Assembly (NCBI GenBank): GCA_023400985.1
Contig: JAEXEN010000029.1
Coordinates: 62,001 to 126,000 of the forward strand
Length of the DNA stretch: 64,000 bases
Source: Bacillota bacterium
GTDB taxonomy: Bacteria; Bacillota; Clostridia; Christensenellales; CAG-138
Direction of reading: 5' to 3'
Shown here piece after piece: positions 7,834 to 15,064 of this stretch. Position 1 is the first letter of the stretch, and every line of letters starts with the position of its first letter. The notes beneath the pieces are model-generated. The model was not told where the DNA came from. It ran no database searches and saw nothing but the letters and a program-made list of their open reading frames with translations. Position numbers and translations under genes: made by a program.

Positions 7834-9623
7834 AGTCCGCCGAATATTGGCAGAAGCGCGCTGAGGCCCGCATGGATCGCGGCATGGCGTCGGCCGGTGA
7901 GGTCCTCGATCAACTTGAGCGAGCCTATGTGAAAGCCTCGCGCGAGGTTGAGAGCGAGATCCGCAGGCTATACGAAAAATACGCCGATGAGTACGGCCTT
8001 TCTTATGCCGAGGCTATAAAGTACATCGACGCCTCGGACTATAAGGAATGGCGCATGACGCTGGCCGATTATGTGGAGCGCATTAACGCCACCGGCGACG
8101 CCGAACTGCTGCGGGAGCTCAATACGCTCTCCACGCGCTCGCGTGTCACACGCCTGCAGTCGCTCGGGACGGCCGTGAAGGTCAATTCCTCGGAGCTGGC
8201 CGCAAAAGGCGAGGAGCTCGTCACGCAGCTACTCGGCAATACCTATGCCGGCACCTATTACCGCGCCGCCTACGACTTCCAGCGCGGCGTCGGGTTCGGC
8301 AGCTCGCTTGAGATGCTTTCCGCCGCCGATATCGCAAAAGCGATATCGTACCCGTGGAGTGGGGCAGACTACTCCAAGCGCATCTGGAAGAACGCTGATG
8401 CGCTTACGTCCGTGTTGAGCGAAACGATCACGCAGGGGCTAATTCAGGGCAAGGACGTCCGGCAGATGGTCGCGGCCGTCAGGGACGCCACTGGTACGGG
8501 GCTATATAACGCCCAGCGTCTCGTCCGCACGGAGACGGCCTACGCGGTAGAATCTGCGGAGCTGCGCAGTTATGCAAACAGCGGTGTGGAACAGTATGAG
8601 GTCCTCGTTTCCCTCGATGAGCGTACTTGCAAGAAATGCGGTGCTCGCGACGGTGAGATCCATGCGGTCGCTGACGCGAAAACGTCGGTCAATTACCCGC
8701 CGTTCCATTCCAACTGCCGGTGCACCACCGTGGCGCATTTCACCGACGAGCAGATGGCCGAGTGGGAGAAGCTCGGCGAGGAGTACACCGGCGTTCAGGA
8801 TGAGCCGGGCAAGCGGTTTGCTCGTGATGTTGCCGGCAAGGGCGTTATGCTGCCGGGTAATCTAAAATACGAGGATTGGCTTGATCAGTACGTTAAGGGC
8901 GATCCTGCGTATTTGGCGAAAATGAAGGCCTACCAGAACCACTTCGCAGATGCGAAGCAACTTGAAGATTACACGGTGCGGCTTGGAAAGAACTACGTAC
9001 CGGCTTCGCTTAAAAAGTTCCAACTCCTCAAATACGGCAATGCGAATGAATGGGGAATCCTGCAGGCGCAGTACCGTGCCATGGGTTATTATGATGCGGC
9101 GGTAAAGGTTGAACCTGAGATTACCCGGCACGTAAAGAGTATTGCCGCGGACATCGGCATGCAGCCGGTTGGACTGGAATATCGGGTCAAAGGCAAGGAA
9201 TCCTATCTGCGAAAAGTCCGTGGGGATTATAAGCAGGCGGGAAACTCGTTTGAAATAAACGATATTCTGCGATATACTTACCTTGCGCCGCCTGATGAGG
9301 TTGTCGATAAAGCTCTTTCAAGCATTGAACGGCACACTGAAAGCGGGTATAATACTGTTAGGGTCAAGAATACTTGGCTTGACAAAGCAAACCCTTATAA
9401 AGGCATAAATACAATTATTGTCTCTCCCAGCGGACAGAAATTTGAATTGCAGTACCACACGCAGGAGAGTTTTGACCTTAAAAATGGTGAAATGCATACG
9501 CTGTATGAGGCATGGAGGGTAATACCCAACAAGGCCTCGTCTGAGGCGGTCGCATTGATGGGACAGATGGACGATCTTTCAAGATCGCTTCAAAAGCCCT
9601 CGGGCGTTGAAAGAATCAGGTGA
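7830..9623 (+). CDS. MuF/SPP1 gp7 head protein with C-terminal RelA/SpoT-like toxin domain
   Basis: 597 residues, about twice the size of a plain gp7. Residues 190-304 are the MuF domain, ending in the zinc pattern CKKC (267-270) and HSNCRC (293-298). Residues 425-585 are unrelated to head morphogenesis and carry RelA/SpoT synthetase marks: VKGKESYLRKV (453-463), a DILRYTY block with Asp478, YKGINTII (523-530), and FELQYHT with Glu539, followed by His556 and Tyr559. Asp478 and Glu539 match the two catalytic acids of (p)ppGpp synthetases. The C-terminal coding is visibly more AT-rich. MuF-toxin fusions are a known phage-borne polymorphic toxin class; the RelA-like assignment is my inference. 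The next gene would be the immunity protein. Confidence 0.8.
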   Translation: MKSAEYWQKRAEARMDRGMASAGEVLDQLERAYVKASREVESEIRRLYEKYADEYGLSYAEAIKYIDASDYKEWRMTLADYVERINATGDAELLRELNTLSTRSRVTRLQSLGTAVKVNSSELAAKGEELVTQLLGNTYAGTYYRAAYDFQRGVGFGSSLEMLSAADIAKAISYPWSGADYSKRIWKNADALTSVLSETITQGLIQGKDVRQMVAAVRDATGTGLYNAQRLVRTETAYAVESAELRSYANSGVEQYEVLVSLDERTCKKCGARDGEIHAVADAKTSVNYPPFHSNCRCTTVAHFTDEQMAEWEKLGEEYTGVQDEPGKRFARDVAGKGVMLPGNLKYEDWLDQYVKGDPAYLAKMKAYQNHFADAKQLEDYTVRLGKNYVPASLKKFQLLKYGNANEWGILQAQYRAMGYYDAAVKVEPEITRHVKSIAADIGMQPVGLEYRVKGKESYLRKVRGDYKQAGNSFEINDILRYTYLAPPDEVVDKALSSIERHTESGYNTVRVKNTWLDKANPYKGINTIIVSPSGQKFELQYHTQESFDLKNGEMHTLYEAWRVIPNKASSEAVALMGQMDDLSRSLQKPSGVERIR

Positions 9624-9627
9624 TAAA

Positions 9628-9843
9628 ATGCAGTATTATTTGATCAAGGACAAGAACGCGGTCGGCAAAATTGACGCGCATGTTCCTTATCTGCATGATT
9701 CTCAAAAAGGATGGGTTGTCGATGACGATAACATCCTTATGGATCGGATCATGGGGTACGACGGCGAATTCATTGGCCGTACCGCTGTGCTTGAGCAGGT
9801 CAAAGAAATCAGCGAGCAGGAAGCTTTGGCGCTGATACAATAA
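9628..9843 (+). CDS. putative immunity protein for the MuF toxin
   Basis: 71 residues beginning MQYYLIKDKNAVGKIDAHVP. The ATG at 9628 follows AGGTGA that overlaps the toxin's TGA, so it is translationally coupled to the toxin. It is small, acidic and rich in Asp, and a terminator follows. A small gene placed exactly between the MuF-toxin gene and the scaffold is the typical position of the cognate immunity gene in MuF toxin loci. Immunity function is inferred from position only. Confidence 0.65.
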   Translation: MQYYLIKDKNAVGKIDAHVPYLHDSQKGWVVDDDNILMDRIMGYDGEFIGRTAVLEQVKEISEQEALALIQ

Positions 9844-9864
9844 GCAACATAATTCTTATGCCTT

Positions 9865-9893
9865 AAAGCATCTCGAAAGAGGTGCTTTTTGTT
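9865..9893 (+). terminator. Rho-independent terminator
   Basis: AAAGCATCTC, GAAA tetraloop, GAGGTGCTTTTT. Partly separates the toxin-immunity unit from the scaffold and capsid genes. Confidence 0.8.
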
Positions 9894-9974
9894 TTGCCCC
9901 GCCGCGCCGGGTAAAGAGCGCGGGCCGAAATGCGGGCGGGTTACCCGTAAAAAACCTTATCGGAGGATTGAAAA

Positions 9975-10589
9975 ATGATCATCGAAAGCATCAAAAAGTT
10001 GCTGGGCGACGAGCTGGCTAAACAGGTCGAGGCGGCGCTCAAAAGTAAAGGTTCGGACGGCAAGGATGTTGATCTGGTCGCGGGAAACGACGGCACCTAT
10101 GTGCCTAAGGCCAAATTTGACGAGATCAACGAAAAGCATAAGGCTGCCGATCAGCTCGCGAAGGACACCCAGAAGACGCTGGACGGCCTGAAAGACGCCG
10201 GTGATCCGGTAAAACTTAAGGCTGATCTGGAAGCTGCGCAGAAGGCTGCCAAGGAGGCCGCCGACAAGCACAAGGCCGACATGGCCGAAAAGGATCTCAA
10301 TTTTGCGATTCGCTCTTCCATCACCGACGCACACGATCCCGCGCTGGTTGCCGGGCTGGTTGATAAAACCAAGCTCAAGCTGCTCGACGACGGTAAGGTT
10401 GCAGGGCTGGACGATGTGCTGAAGGGTCTCCGCACCGAGAAGCCTTTTCTCTTCAAGCCGGCTGGCGACGACGAACCCTCCCTCGATGGTGCGAGGCCTG
10501 CGCCGGCGGGTGGCGATGATAAAGGCGGCAACAAGCAGCCAGCGACCCTCTTTGATGCGGTGCGGCTGCAACTCGAATCTCAAAAATAA
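9975..10589 (+). CDS. phage scaffold protein (GP20-like)
   Basis: 204 residues, mostly charged helix (residues 45-110, lysine, alanine and glutamate rich), with a proline-glycine-rich tail. This is the layout of GP20-type scaffold proteins, which sit between the portal/MuF genes and the capsid gene. It guides capsid subunits into a closed procapsid and is then lost. CGGAGGA lies 6-9 bases before the ATG. Confidence 0.8.
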   Translation: MIIESIKKLLGDELAKQVEAALKSKGSDGKDVDLVAGNDGTYVPKAKFDEINEKHKAADQLAKDTQKTLDGLKDAGDPVKLKADLEAAQKAAKEAADKHKADMAEKDLNFAIRSSITDAHDPALVAGLVDKTKLKLLDDGKVAGLDDVLKGLRTEKPFLFKPAGDDEPSLDGARPAPAGGDDKGGNKQPATLFDAVRLQLESQK

Positions 10590-10607
10590 CATTTGGAGGT
10601 ATGAAAC

Positions 10608-11567
10608 ATGCCTGTAACTCTGGTTGAAGCACAAAAGAACGTCCAGGATAAAATTACCTTGGGCGTCATTGACGAGTTCAGGAAGTCGAACTTCCTGCTC
10701 GAGAATCTTACTTTCGACGATGCGGTGAGCCCCACTGGCGGCGGTGCGACGCTGACCTATGGGTATACGCGCCTCGTCACCCAGCCTACCGCGGCGTTCC
10801 GCGCGATCAACGCCGAGTACACGCCGCAGGAAGTTACCAAGCAGCGCTACACCGTCGACCTGAAGGTTTTCGGCGGTGCGTTCGAGATCGACCGCGTCAT
10901 CGCGAACATGGGCGGTATCGTGAACGAAGTTACCCTGCAGATGCAGCAGAAGATCAAAGCAGCGCAGGCTCTGTTCAATCAGACCGTCATTCTCGGCGAT
11001 TCCGCGGTGGACGCCAATGCTTTCGATGGTTTGGAAAAGGCGCTCACCGGTTCCAGCACCGAATTCAACGGTGGCGGCGAGGATTCGGCAATCGACCTTT
11101 CCACGTCGTCCGCAATCGACAACAACTATAAGGCTTTCCTTGACATGCTCGATGAGTTCCTTATGGGCCTCGACGGCAAGCCGGGCGCCATCATGGGCAA
11201 CACCAAGCTGATCGCGAAGATTCGCGGCATTGCCCGTCGCGCTGGCGCTAACACCGAGACCAAGGACAGCTTCGGTCGCAACATCGCTAATTACGACGGC
11301 ATTCCTTTGGTCGACCTGGGTGCCAAGGCCGGTTCCAACGACCCCGTGGTTCCTGTAACCGGAAGCAGCACTTCTCTCTATGCGGTCCGCTTCGGTATGG
11401 ACGGCTTCCACGGCGTTTCTATGGCTGGTCAGGCGCCGGTTAAGACCTGGCTGCCTGACTTTAAGACGGCGGGTGCCGTGAAGAAGGGCGAAGTCGAAAT
11501 GGTCGCTGCGGTTGCGCTTAAGGCCACGAAGTCCGCGGGCGTGTTCCGCAAGATCAAGGTGGCGTGA
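10608..11567 (+). CDS. major capsid protein (HK97-fold)
   Basis: 319 residues following the scaffold by 18 bases, with a TTGGAGGT ribosome binding site. The sequence has the capsid pattern: an N-terminal arm, a P-domain with FGGAFEIDRVIANMG and long helix VNEVTLQMQQKIKAAQALFNQ, and a C-terminal DSFGRNIANYDGIPLVDLG block typical of this family. No separate delta domain is visible, consistent with the separate scaffold gene. Confidence 0.9.
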   Translation: MPVTLVEAQKNVQDKITLGVIDEFRKSNFLLENLTFDDAVSPTGGGATLTYGYTRLVTQPTAAFRAINAEYTPQEVTKQRYTVDLKVFGGAFEIDRVIANMGGIVNEVTLQMQQKIKAAQALFNQTVILGDSAVDANAFDGLEKALTGSSTEFNGGGEDSAIDLSTSSAIDNNYKAFLDMLDEFLMGLDGKPGAIMGNTKLIAKIRGIARRAGANTETKDSFGRNIANYDGIPLVDLGAKAGSNDPVVPVTGSSTSLYAVRFGMDGFHGVSMAGQAPVKTWLPDFKTAGAVKKGEVEMVAAVALKATKSAGVFRKIKVA

Positions 11568-11568
11568 T

Positions 11569-11838
11569 ATGGCTAAGATTCACGCGCCTAACAAGGAATA
11601 TACCGGCGTTTCCGCGTCGGTGCCTTTTGTGAACGGGGTTGGCGAAAGCGACAACTCCGTACTGCTTTCTTGGTTCGAGGCCCACGGGTATAAGGTAGAA
11701 AAGTCCGAGGAGAAGCCTCTGGCCAAGATGAACAAAGCCGAACTGCTGGCGGTTGCCGCCGAAAAGGGAATTTCCGTGCCCGATGGCACCACCAACTCCG
11801 AAATCGTGAAACTGATCGAAGCGGCCCGCGCCCAGTAA
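11569..11838 (+). CDS. small virion protein with HeH/LEM-like domain
   Basis: 89 residues, ATG one base after the capsid stop. The C-terminal 38 residues (AKMNKAELLAVAAEKGISV, then TNSEIVKLIEAA) form a helix-extended-helix typical of HeH/LEM or Rho-N-like domains found in phage head-fibre and head-decoration proteins. The N-terminal part (GVSASVPFVNGVGESDN) resembles the same class. Probably a capsid-associated or head-completion protein. Confidence 0.65.
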   Translation: MAKIHAPNKEYTGVSASVPFVNGVGESDNSVLLSWFEAHGYKVEKSEEKPLAKMNKAELLAVAAEKGISVPDGTTNSEIVKLIEAARAQ

Positions 11839-11868
11839 CGTGGGCCGCCTCCGAAAGGCGGGAGGAAC

Positions 11869-12216
11869 ATGCTTGAAACGCTGCTTGGACTTCTCGGTGA
11901 TAACGTAAACGCGGTCGCCGCTGAGTTCTGTCTCGATGAGTGCCGACAAACGGTATTAGATTACTGCCATATCGATGAACTGCCGACAGAGCTGGAGGGC
12001 ATGGTTATTCGAATGGCAATCGACCTGTATCGGATAGAGGGGTATGGGAAAAAGGATCCTCCTAAAGGGCCAGTTACTACGGTGAAGGAGGGAGATCAGT
12101 CTGTTTCCTATGCCACGGACCGTACAACAGCAATCGCAGGGAATAAGGCAGCAGCGGAGCTCTTAAAGGACTATAAGGCCCGCCTTGACTCCAAATACCG
12201 AAAGCTGGGGTGGTGA
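11869..12216 (+). CDS. head-tail connector protein (gp6/DUF3199-like)
   Basis: 115 residues, GGGAGGAAC before the ATG. Mainly helical, with LPTELEGMVIRMAIDLYR, a motif shared by phage head-tail adaptors (HK97 gp6 and SPP1 gp15 type), and a VKEGDQSVSYA segment before the last helix. It docks under the portal and starts the connector. Confidence 0.75.
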   Translation: MLETLLGLLGDNVNAVAAEFCLDECRQTVLDYCHIDELPTELEGMVIRMAIDLYRIEGYGKKDPPKGPVTTVKEGDQSVSYATDRTTAIAGNKAAAELLKDYKARLDSKYRKLGW

Positions 12217-12220
12217 CCTA

Positions 12221-12559
12221 ATGTTTGAAGATATGGCCGCAGCAATCGCTGCCGAACTCCACAACCACACGGTGCAGCCCCTCAAGCGCGGCGAAAAGCA
12301 TACAGGCGCGGAGGGCGGTATCTATTATGACCCACCCACGGCCGACGGTGAGCCGCTCAGCTGCAACGTACAGCCTTACAGCGAAGAGCTGGCGCGGCAA
12401 CAGTACGGGCTTGAGGTCAAAACCTCGAAGCGCATGTACTCGCTGCCGGACGCCCGCCTGCAGGTCAATGCGCTGCTGGAATGGCGGGGCGAGACCTATC
12501 GCATTACTGCGCTGCCGGACAGCCGCGGAATGACCGTAGCGCTGCTGGAGGTGGAGTGA
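12221..12559 (+). CDS. head closure / head-tail joining protein
   Basis: 112 residues from the ATG at 12221, five bases after the connector stop, with GGGGTGGTGA upstream. It is a beta-rich protein with GEPLSCNVQPYSEELARQQYG and RITALPDSRGMTVALLEVE, as in SPP1 gp16-like stoppers. It would seal the filled head before tail attachment. Its last base overlaps the next ATG. Confidence 0.7.
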   Translation: MFEDMAAAIAAELHNHTVQPLKRGEKHTGAEGGIYYDPPTADGEPLSCNVQPYSEELARQQYGLEVKTSKRMYSLPDARLQVNALLEWRGETYRITALPDSRGMTVALLEVE

Positions 12560-12936
12560 TGGAGCTAGATATTAGTATCGACGTCAAAAACGCTTTGCGG
12601 CGCTTTCGGGAGCTGGGCGACAAGGTGGAGACCAACGCCGAGCAAGCTGTTATGATGGGCGCGCGCGTCCTGCAGGCCGAAGCTAAGCGGCGTGCGCCAT
12701 GGAAAACAGGCTTGCTCCGGCGCAGCATCGCGGCTCGCGTCGTCCACCAGAGCGATGACGTCGTGGGGCAGGTGGGTACCAACGTCCACTACGCCATCCA
12801 CGTCGAGTACGGCCACCGCATCGGGAAAGCGAAAAGGCGGTATGTCCCCGGACGTTACTTCCTGAAGGGCGCTGCTACAGCGAAGCGCAACGCCGCGATC
12901 GGCGCTGTAATTGCCAATCTGCTGAAGGGGGAGTGA
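12559..12936 (+). CDS. HK97 gp10-type tail-completion protein
   Basis: 125 residues, ATG overlapping the preceding TGA. The gp10 pattern is clear: ALRRFRELGDKVETNAEQAV, RAPWKTGLLRRSIAARV, a central VGTNVHYAIHVEYG and a terminal GRYFLKGAATAKR. Such proteins cap the tail tube at the head-proximal end. Confidence 0.85.
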   Translation: MELDISIDVKNALRRFRELGDKVETNAEQAVMMGARVLQAEAKRRAPWKTGLLRRSIAARVVHQSDDVVGQVGTNVHYAIHVEYGHRIGKAKRRYVPGRYFLKGAATAKRNAAIGAVIANLLKGE

Positions 12937-12940
12937 GGGT

Positions 12941-13279
12941 ATGCAAAACGTTAAGCCGGAAGTCTACGCGGCGTTGCTGCGGGCCCATCCGCGCGTTTTT
13001 CCTACGGCTCCGGACACCGACGCGGTGCTGCCCTGCGTTTCCTATCTCGAGTTCAACAACACAACGGCCGCCGGTGCGGACGACGACGAGTACACCGCGT
13101 CCAGCGTGATCATCGTGGATATCTGGGGAGTGACCCCGGAGACAATCAGCGTGGTCATGCTGGATGTCGATCGCGAAATGAACGCGATCGGTTACGTGCG
13201 CACCGGCTGCACGGACGTTCCGCCCAAAGATGGCGACGACGTTCATCATAAAAACATGACCTACGAAAGGACGGATTAA
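12941..13279 (+). CDS. tail completion/terminator protein (gp17/DUF3168-like)
   Basis: 112 residues, GGGGGAGTGAGGGT before the ATG. It has the alpha-beta layout of tail-terminator proteins (VYAALLRAHPRVFP, VIIVDIWGVTPETISVVMLDVDREM). It lies in the expected place between gp10 and the tail tube gene. It ends two bases before the tail tube ATG. Confidence 0.7.
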   Translation: MQNVKPEVYAALLRAHPRVFPTAPDTDAVLPCVSYLEFNNTTAAGADDDEYTASSVIIVDIWGVTPETISVVMLDVDREMNAIGYVRTGCTDVPPKDGDDVHHKNMTYERTD

Positions 13280-13281
13280 AT

Positions 13282-13851
13282 ATGGCTGCAAAAGGCATTA
13301 AAGGCTTTTCTGGCCTGCGTATCTGGCCGGTAACGGCCAACACAGCATCGACCTATGCGGTCGGCGAAAAAATCGACGTTCCCACGGCCGTGTCCGCGAC
13401 GACGGACCGCAAGAGCGAGGACTACGAGTTGCCGGCCGACGACGGTATCTATGACAGCGGTTCGGAGTTCACGAGCGAGGATTTGGAGATCATTGTGCAG
13501 GAGCTGCCGCTTGACCTTGAGGCAAAGCTCGACGGCGCGAGTTTCGACGACGAGACCGGCGTGTATTCTTGGGGCCCTGAAACGGCGGTCGCACCCAACT
13601 ACGCGCTCGGCTTCCGAGCGCTGAAGCGTGACGGTACTTACCGGATGATCCAGTACTATTACGGGAAGGTGACGAGCATCAAGATCGATTACAAAACGCG
13701 CACGGACAACAAGGACGGCAGCCGCCACACCATTCACATGACCATGTTCCCGCGGTTGGCCGATGGTCAGCACGTCCGCAAAAAAGACACCGTGACGGGC
13801 TCGGACCTCATTTGGCTGAATACCGTGGATGCGATTCCTGTCGGCGGCTAA
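13282..13851 (+). CDS. major tail tube protein
   Basis: 189 residues. Opens MAAKGIKGFSGLRIWPVT and has the phi13-type tail protein features: YDSGSEFTSEDLEIIVQELP, an ALGFRALKRDGTYRMIQYYYGK strand block and a KTRTDN loop. It polymerises to form the long non-contractile tube. A strong terminator follows, which probably lowers transcription of the genes behind it relative to this abundant protein. Confidence 0.88.
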   Translation: MAAKGIKGFSGLRIWPVTANTASTYAVGEKIDVPTAVSATTDRKSEDYELPADDGIYDSGSEFTSEDLEIIVQELPLDLEAKLDGASFDDETGVYSWGPETAVAPNYALGFRALKRDGTYRMIQYYYGKVTSIKIDYKTRTDNKDGSRHTIHMTMFPRLADGQHVRKKDTVTGSDLIWLNTVDAIPVGG

Positions 13852-13876
13852 AAGCTGAAAGAAAACAAACGTTCAT

Positions 13877-13910
13877 AAAGGCGGGAGGCCGGACGCTTCC
13901 CGCCTTTTTT
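13877..13910 (+). terminator. Rho-independent terminator after the tail tube gene
   Basis: AAAGGCGGGA, loop, TCCCGCCTTTTTT. The ribosome binding site of the next gene begins immediately after the T run. Confidence 0.85.
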
Positions 13911-13926
13911 AGGAGGAGGGCATCAT

Positions 13927-14355
13927 ATGAGTATTTTTGGAAAATCCTTGTGCACCACCGTTACGGTGCGTGGTTATAAGCTCGAGCGCCTGCCGCTTGA
14001 GGGATATCTTAACGCTATTGAGAAGCTGCAGGAGTTGCCCGGCGGACTGCTGGCGGCGTGCTTCCCGGGCGCGACACTCGACGACATTTTCGACAAGCTG
14101 AAAAGCCTTGACGAGCAGGTGTTTACTGAGTTGATCGGCAACGCTATGACAGTCGCTCCCGCTTATGCCATAAAGGTGCTGGCTTCGTTGACCGGCATTC
14201 CCGAGGAAAAGCTGCTGCAGGATCAGCAGATCGGGCTGGACGGTCTCGCTGAGATCGTGGAAGCGTTTTGGAAGCTGAACGGCCTTGAAAATTTTATCAG
14301 CGCGATCAGGCGGCTAACGACGCAGTCGATCCCGAAATCTGGCTTGCAGACCTGA
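13927..14355 (+). CDS. tail assembly chaperone, short form (gpG-like)
   Basis: 142 residues read in frame to the TGA at 14353. Starts after AGGAGGAGGG. Helical protein in the position of lambda gpG, between tail tube and tape measure. The heptamer A AAT TTT at 14289-14295 (frame shown) is a -1 slippery site, and the -1 frame stays open to 14504, giving the long form listed separately. Confidence 0.8.
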   Translation: MSIFGKSLCTTVTVRGYKLERLPLEGYLNAIEKLQELPGGLLAACFPGATLDDIFDKLKSLDEQVFTELIGNAMTVAPAYAIKVLASLTGIPEEKLLQDQQIGLDGLAEIVEAFWKLNGLENFISAIRRLTTQSIPKSGLQT

Positions 14356-14504
14356 TCGCTATGGGCATAAAGCTCGGCATTTCCAAAGCTGAGCTGATGC
14401 ATGAATATTACTTTGACGAAATTCCCCTCGTCTTCGACCGTTACAATGCTCTTAGCAACGGCGACAGTAAAAAAGAAGATGCGTTTGCTGATGACTTGTG
14501 GTAA
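13927..14504 (+). CDS. tail assembly chaperone, -1 frameshift long form (gpGT-like)
   Basis: Slipping at 14289-14295 joins 123 codons to 69 codons of the -1 frame, a 192-residue product. The -1 part (DPEIWLADLIAMGIKLGISK, then a helix with HEYYFDEIPLVFDRYNAL) is conserved-looking tail-chaperone sequence, has no start of its own in a sensible place and overlaps the short form. In siphoviruses the ratio of short and long forms is set by this slip and both load the tape measure protein. Confidence 0.8.
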
Positions 14505-14542
14505 GATTTTGCTATAAAGAAGTCACGGGAGGGAGAAAGCAA

Positions 14543-14995
14543 GTGAACGCTCCACTTCGGTTGCATTGCATCGGAACAACCATTGCCCTTGGAAAAGCAG
14601 ATTTGACGATTTGCGAAGGCAATATTTTGATTTCCCATAAAAAAACAGAGAAAACAATCCCCTTGACGTCTGTAAAAGAAGTGGTTCTTGACGAGCCCAG
14701 AATGCTTATGAAAGGTACACTCACTATCAGTACCGGCAAGGGCGTAACCGGATTTATTCCCGTTGCGGGCATATTAGCGGGCGTTGGGCAAGAAGAGAAA
14801 TTTATTTTTGCAGATGAAGAGTTATATAATGCTCGAGCTATAAAGCAATTTATCGTTGATTTTTTAAAGGGAAATACGTTGCCTCCAAGTCAATCATCGA
14901 TTGCTGACGAGATCACCAAATATAAAAACCTACTTGATAATGGGGCCATTACGGAAGATGAATATGCCGCCCTAAAAAGCAGATTGATAGGTTAG
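14543..14995 (+). CDS. PH-like/SHOCT-domain protein inserted in the tail module
   Basis: 150 residues with a GTG start behind GGGAGGGAG. The N-terminal 110 residues form a beta-rich domain (LGKADLTICEGNILISHKK, IPLTSVKEVVLDEP) like bacterial PH/GRAM-type domains. The last 30 are a SHOCT motif (EITKYKNLLDNGAITEDEYAALKSRL). It lies between the chaperone and the tape measure gene, where phages rarely carry anything, and is more AT-rich. With its own terminator it looks like a moron. Role unknown. Confidence 0.7.
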   Translation: MNAPLRLHCIGTTIALGKADLTICEGNILISHKKTEKTIPLTSVKEVVLDEPRMLMKGTLTISTGKGVTGFIPVAGILAGVGQEEKFIFADEELYNARAIKQFIVDFLKGNTLPPSQSSIADEITKYKNLLDNGAITEDEYAALKSRLIG

Positions 14996-15015
14996 CAAGA
15001 AAACTAAAGCGCTGA

Positions 15016-15041
15016 AAGCGTCCCACGGGGGGCGCTTTTCT
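15016..15041 (+). terminator. Rho-independent terminator
   Basis: AAAGCGTCCC, ACG loop, GGGGGCGCTTTTC with one G-U pair; ends the SHOCT gene. Confidence 0.75.
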
Positions 15042-15064
15042 TATACCTAAAAGGAGGTGAGCTC

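Noticed and set aside
9957..11411. 484-residue minus-strand frame across scaffold and capsid genes
   Set aside because: Antisense shadow of two recognisable virion genes in GC-rich sequence.
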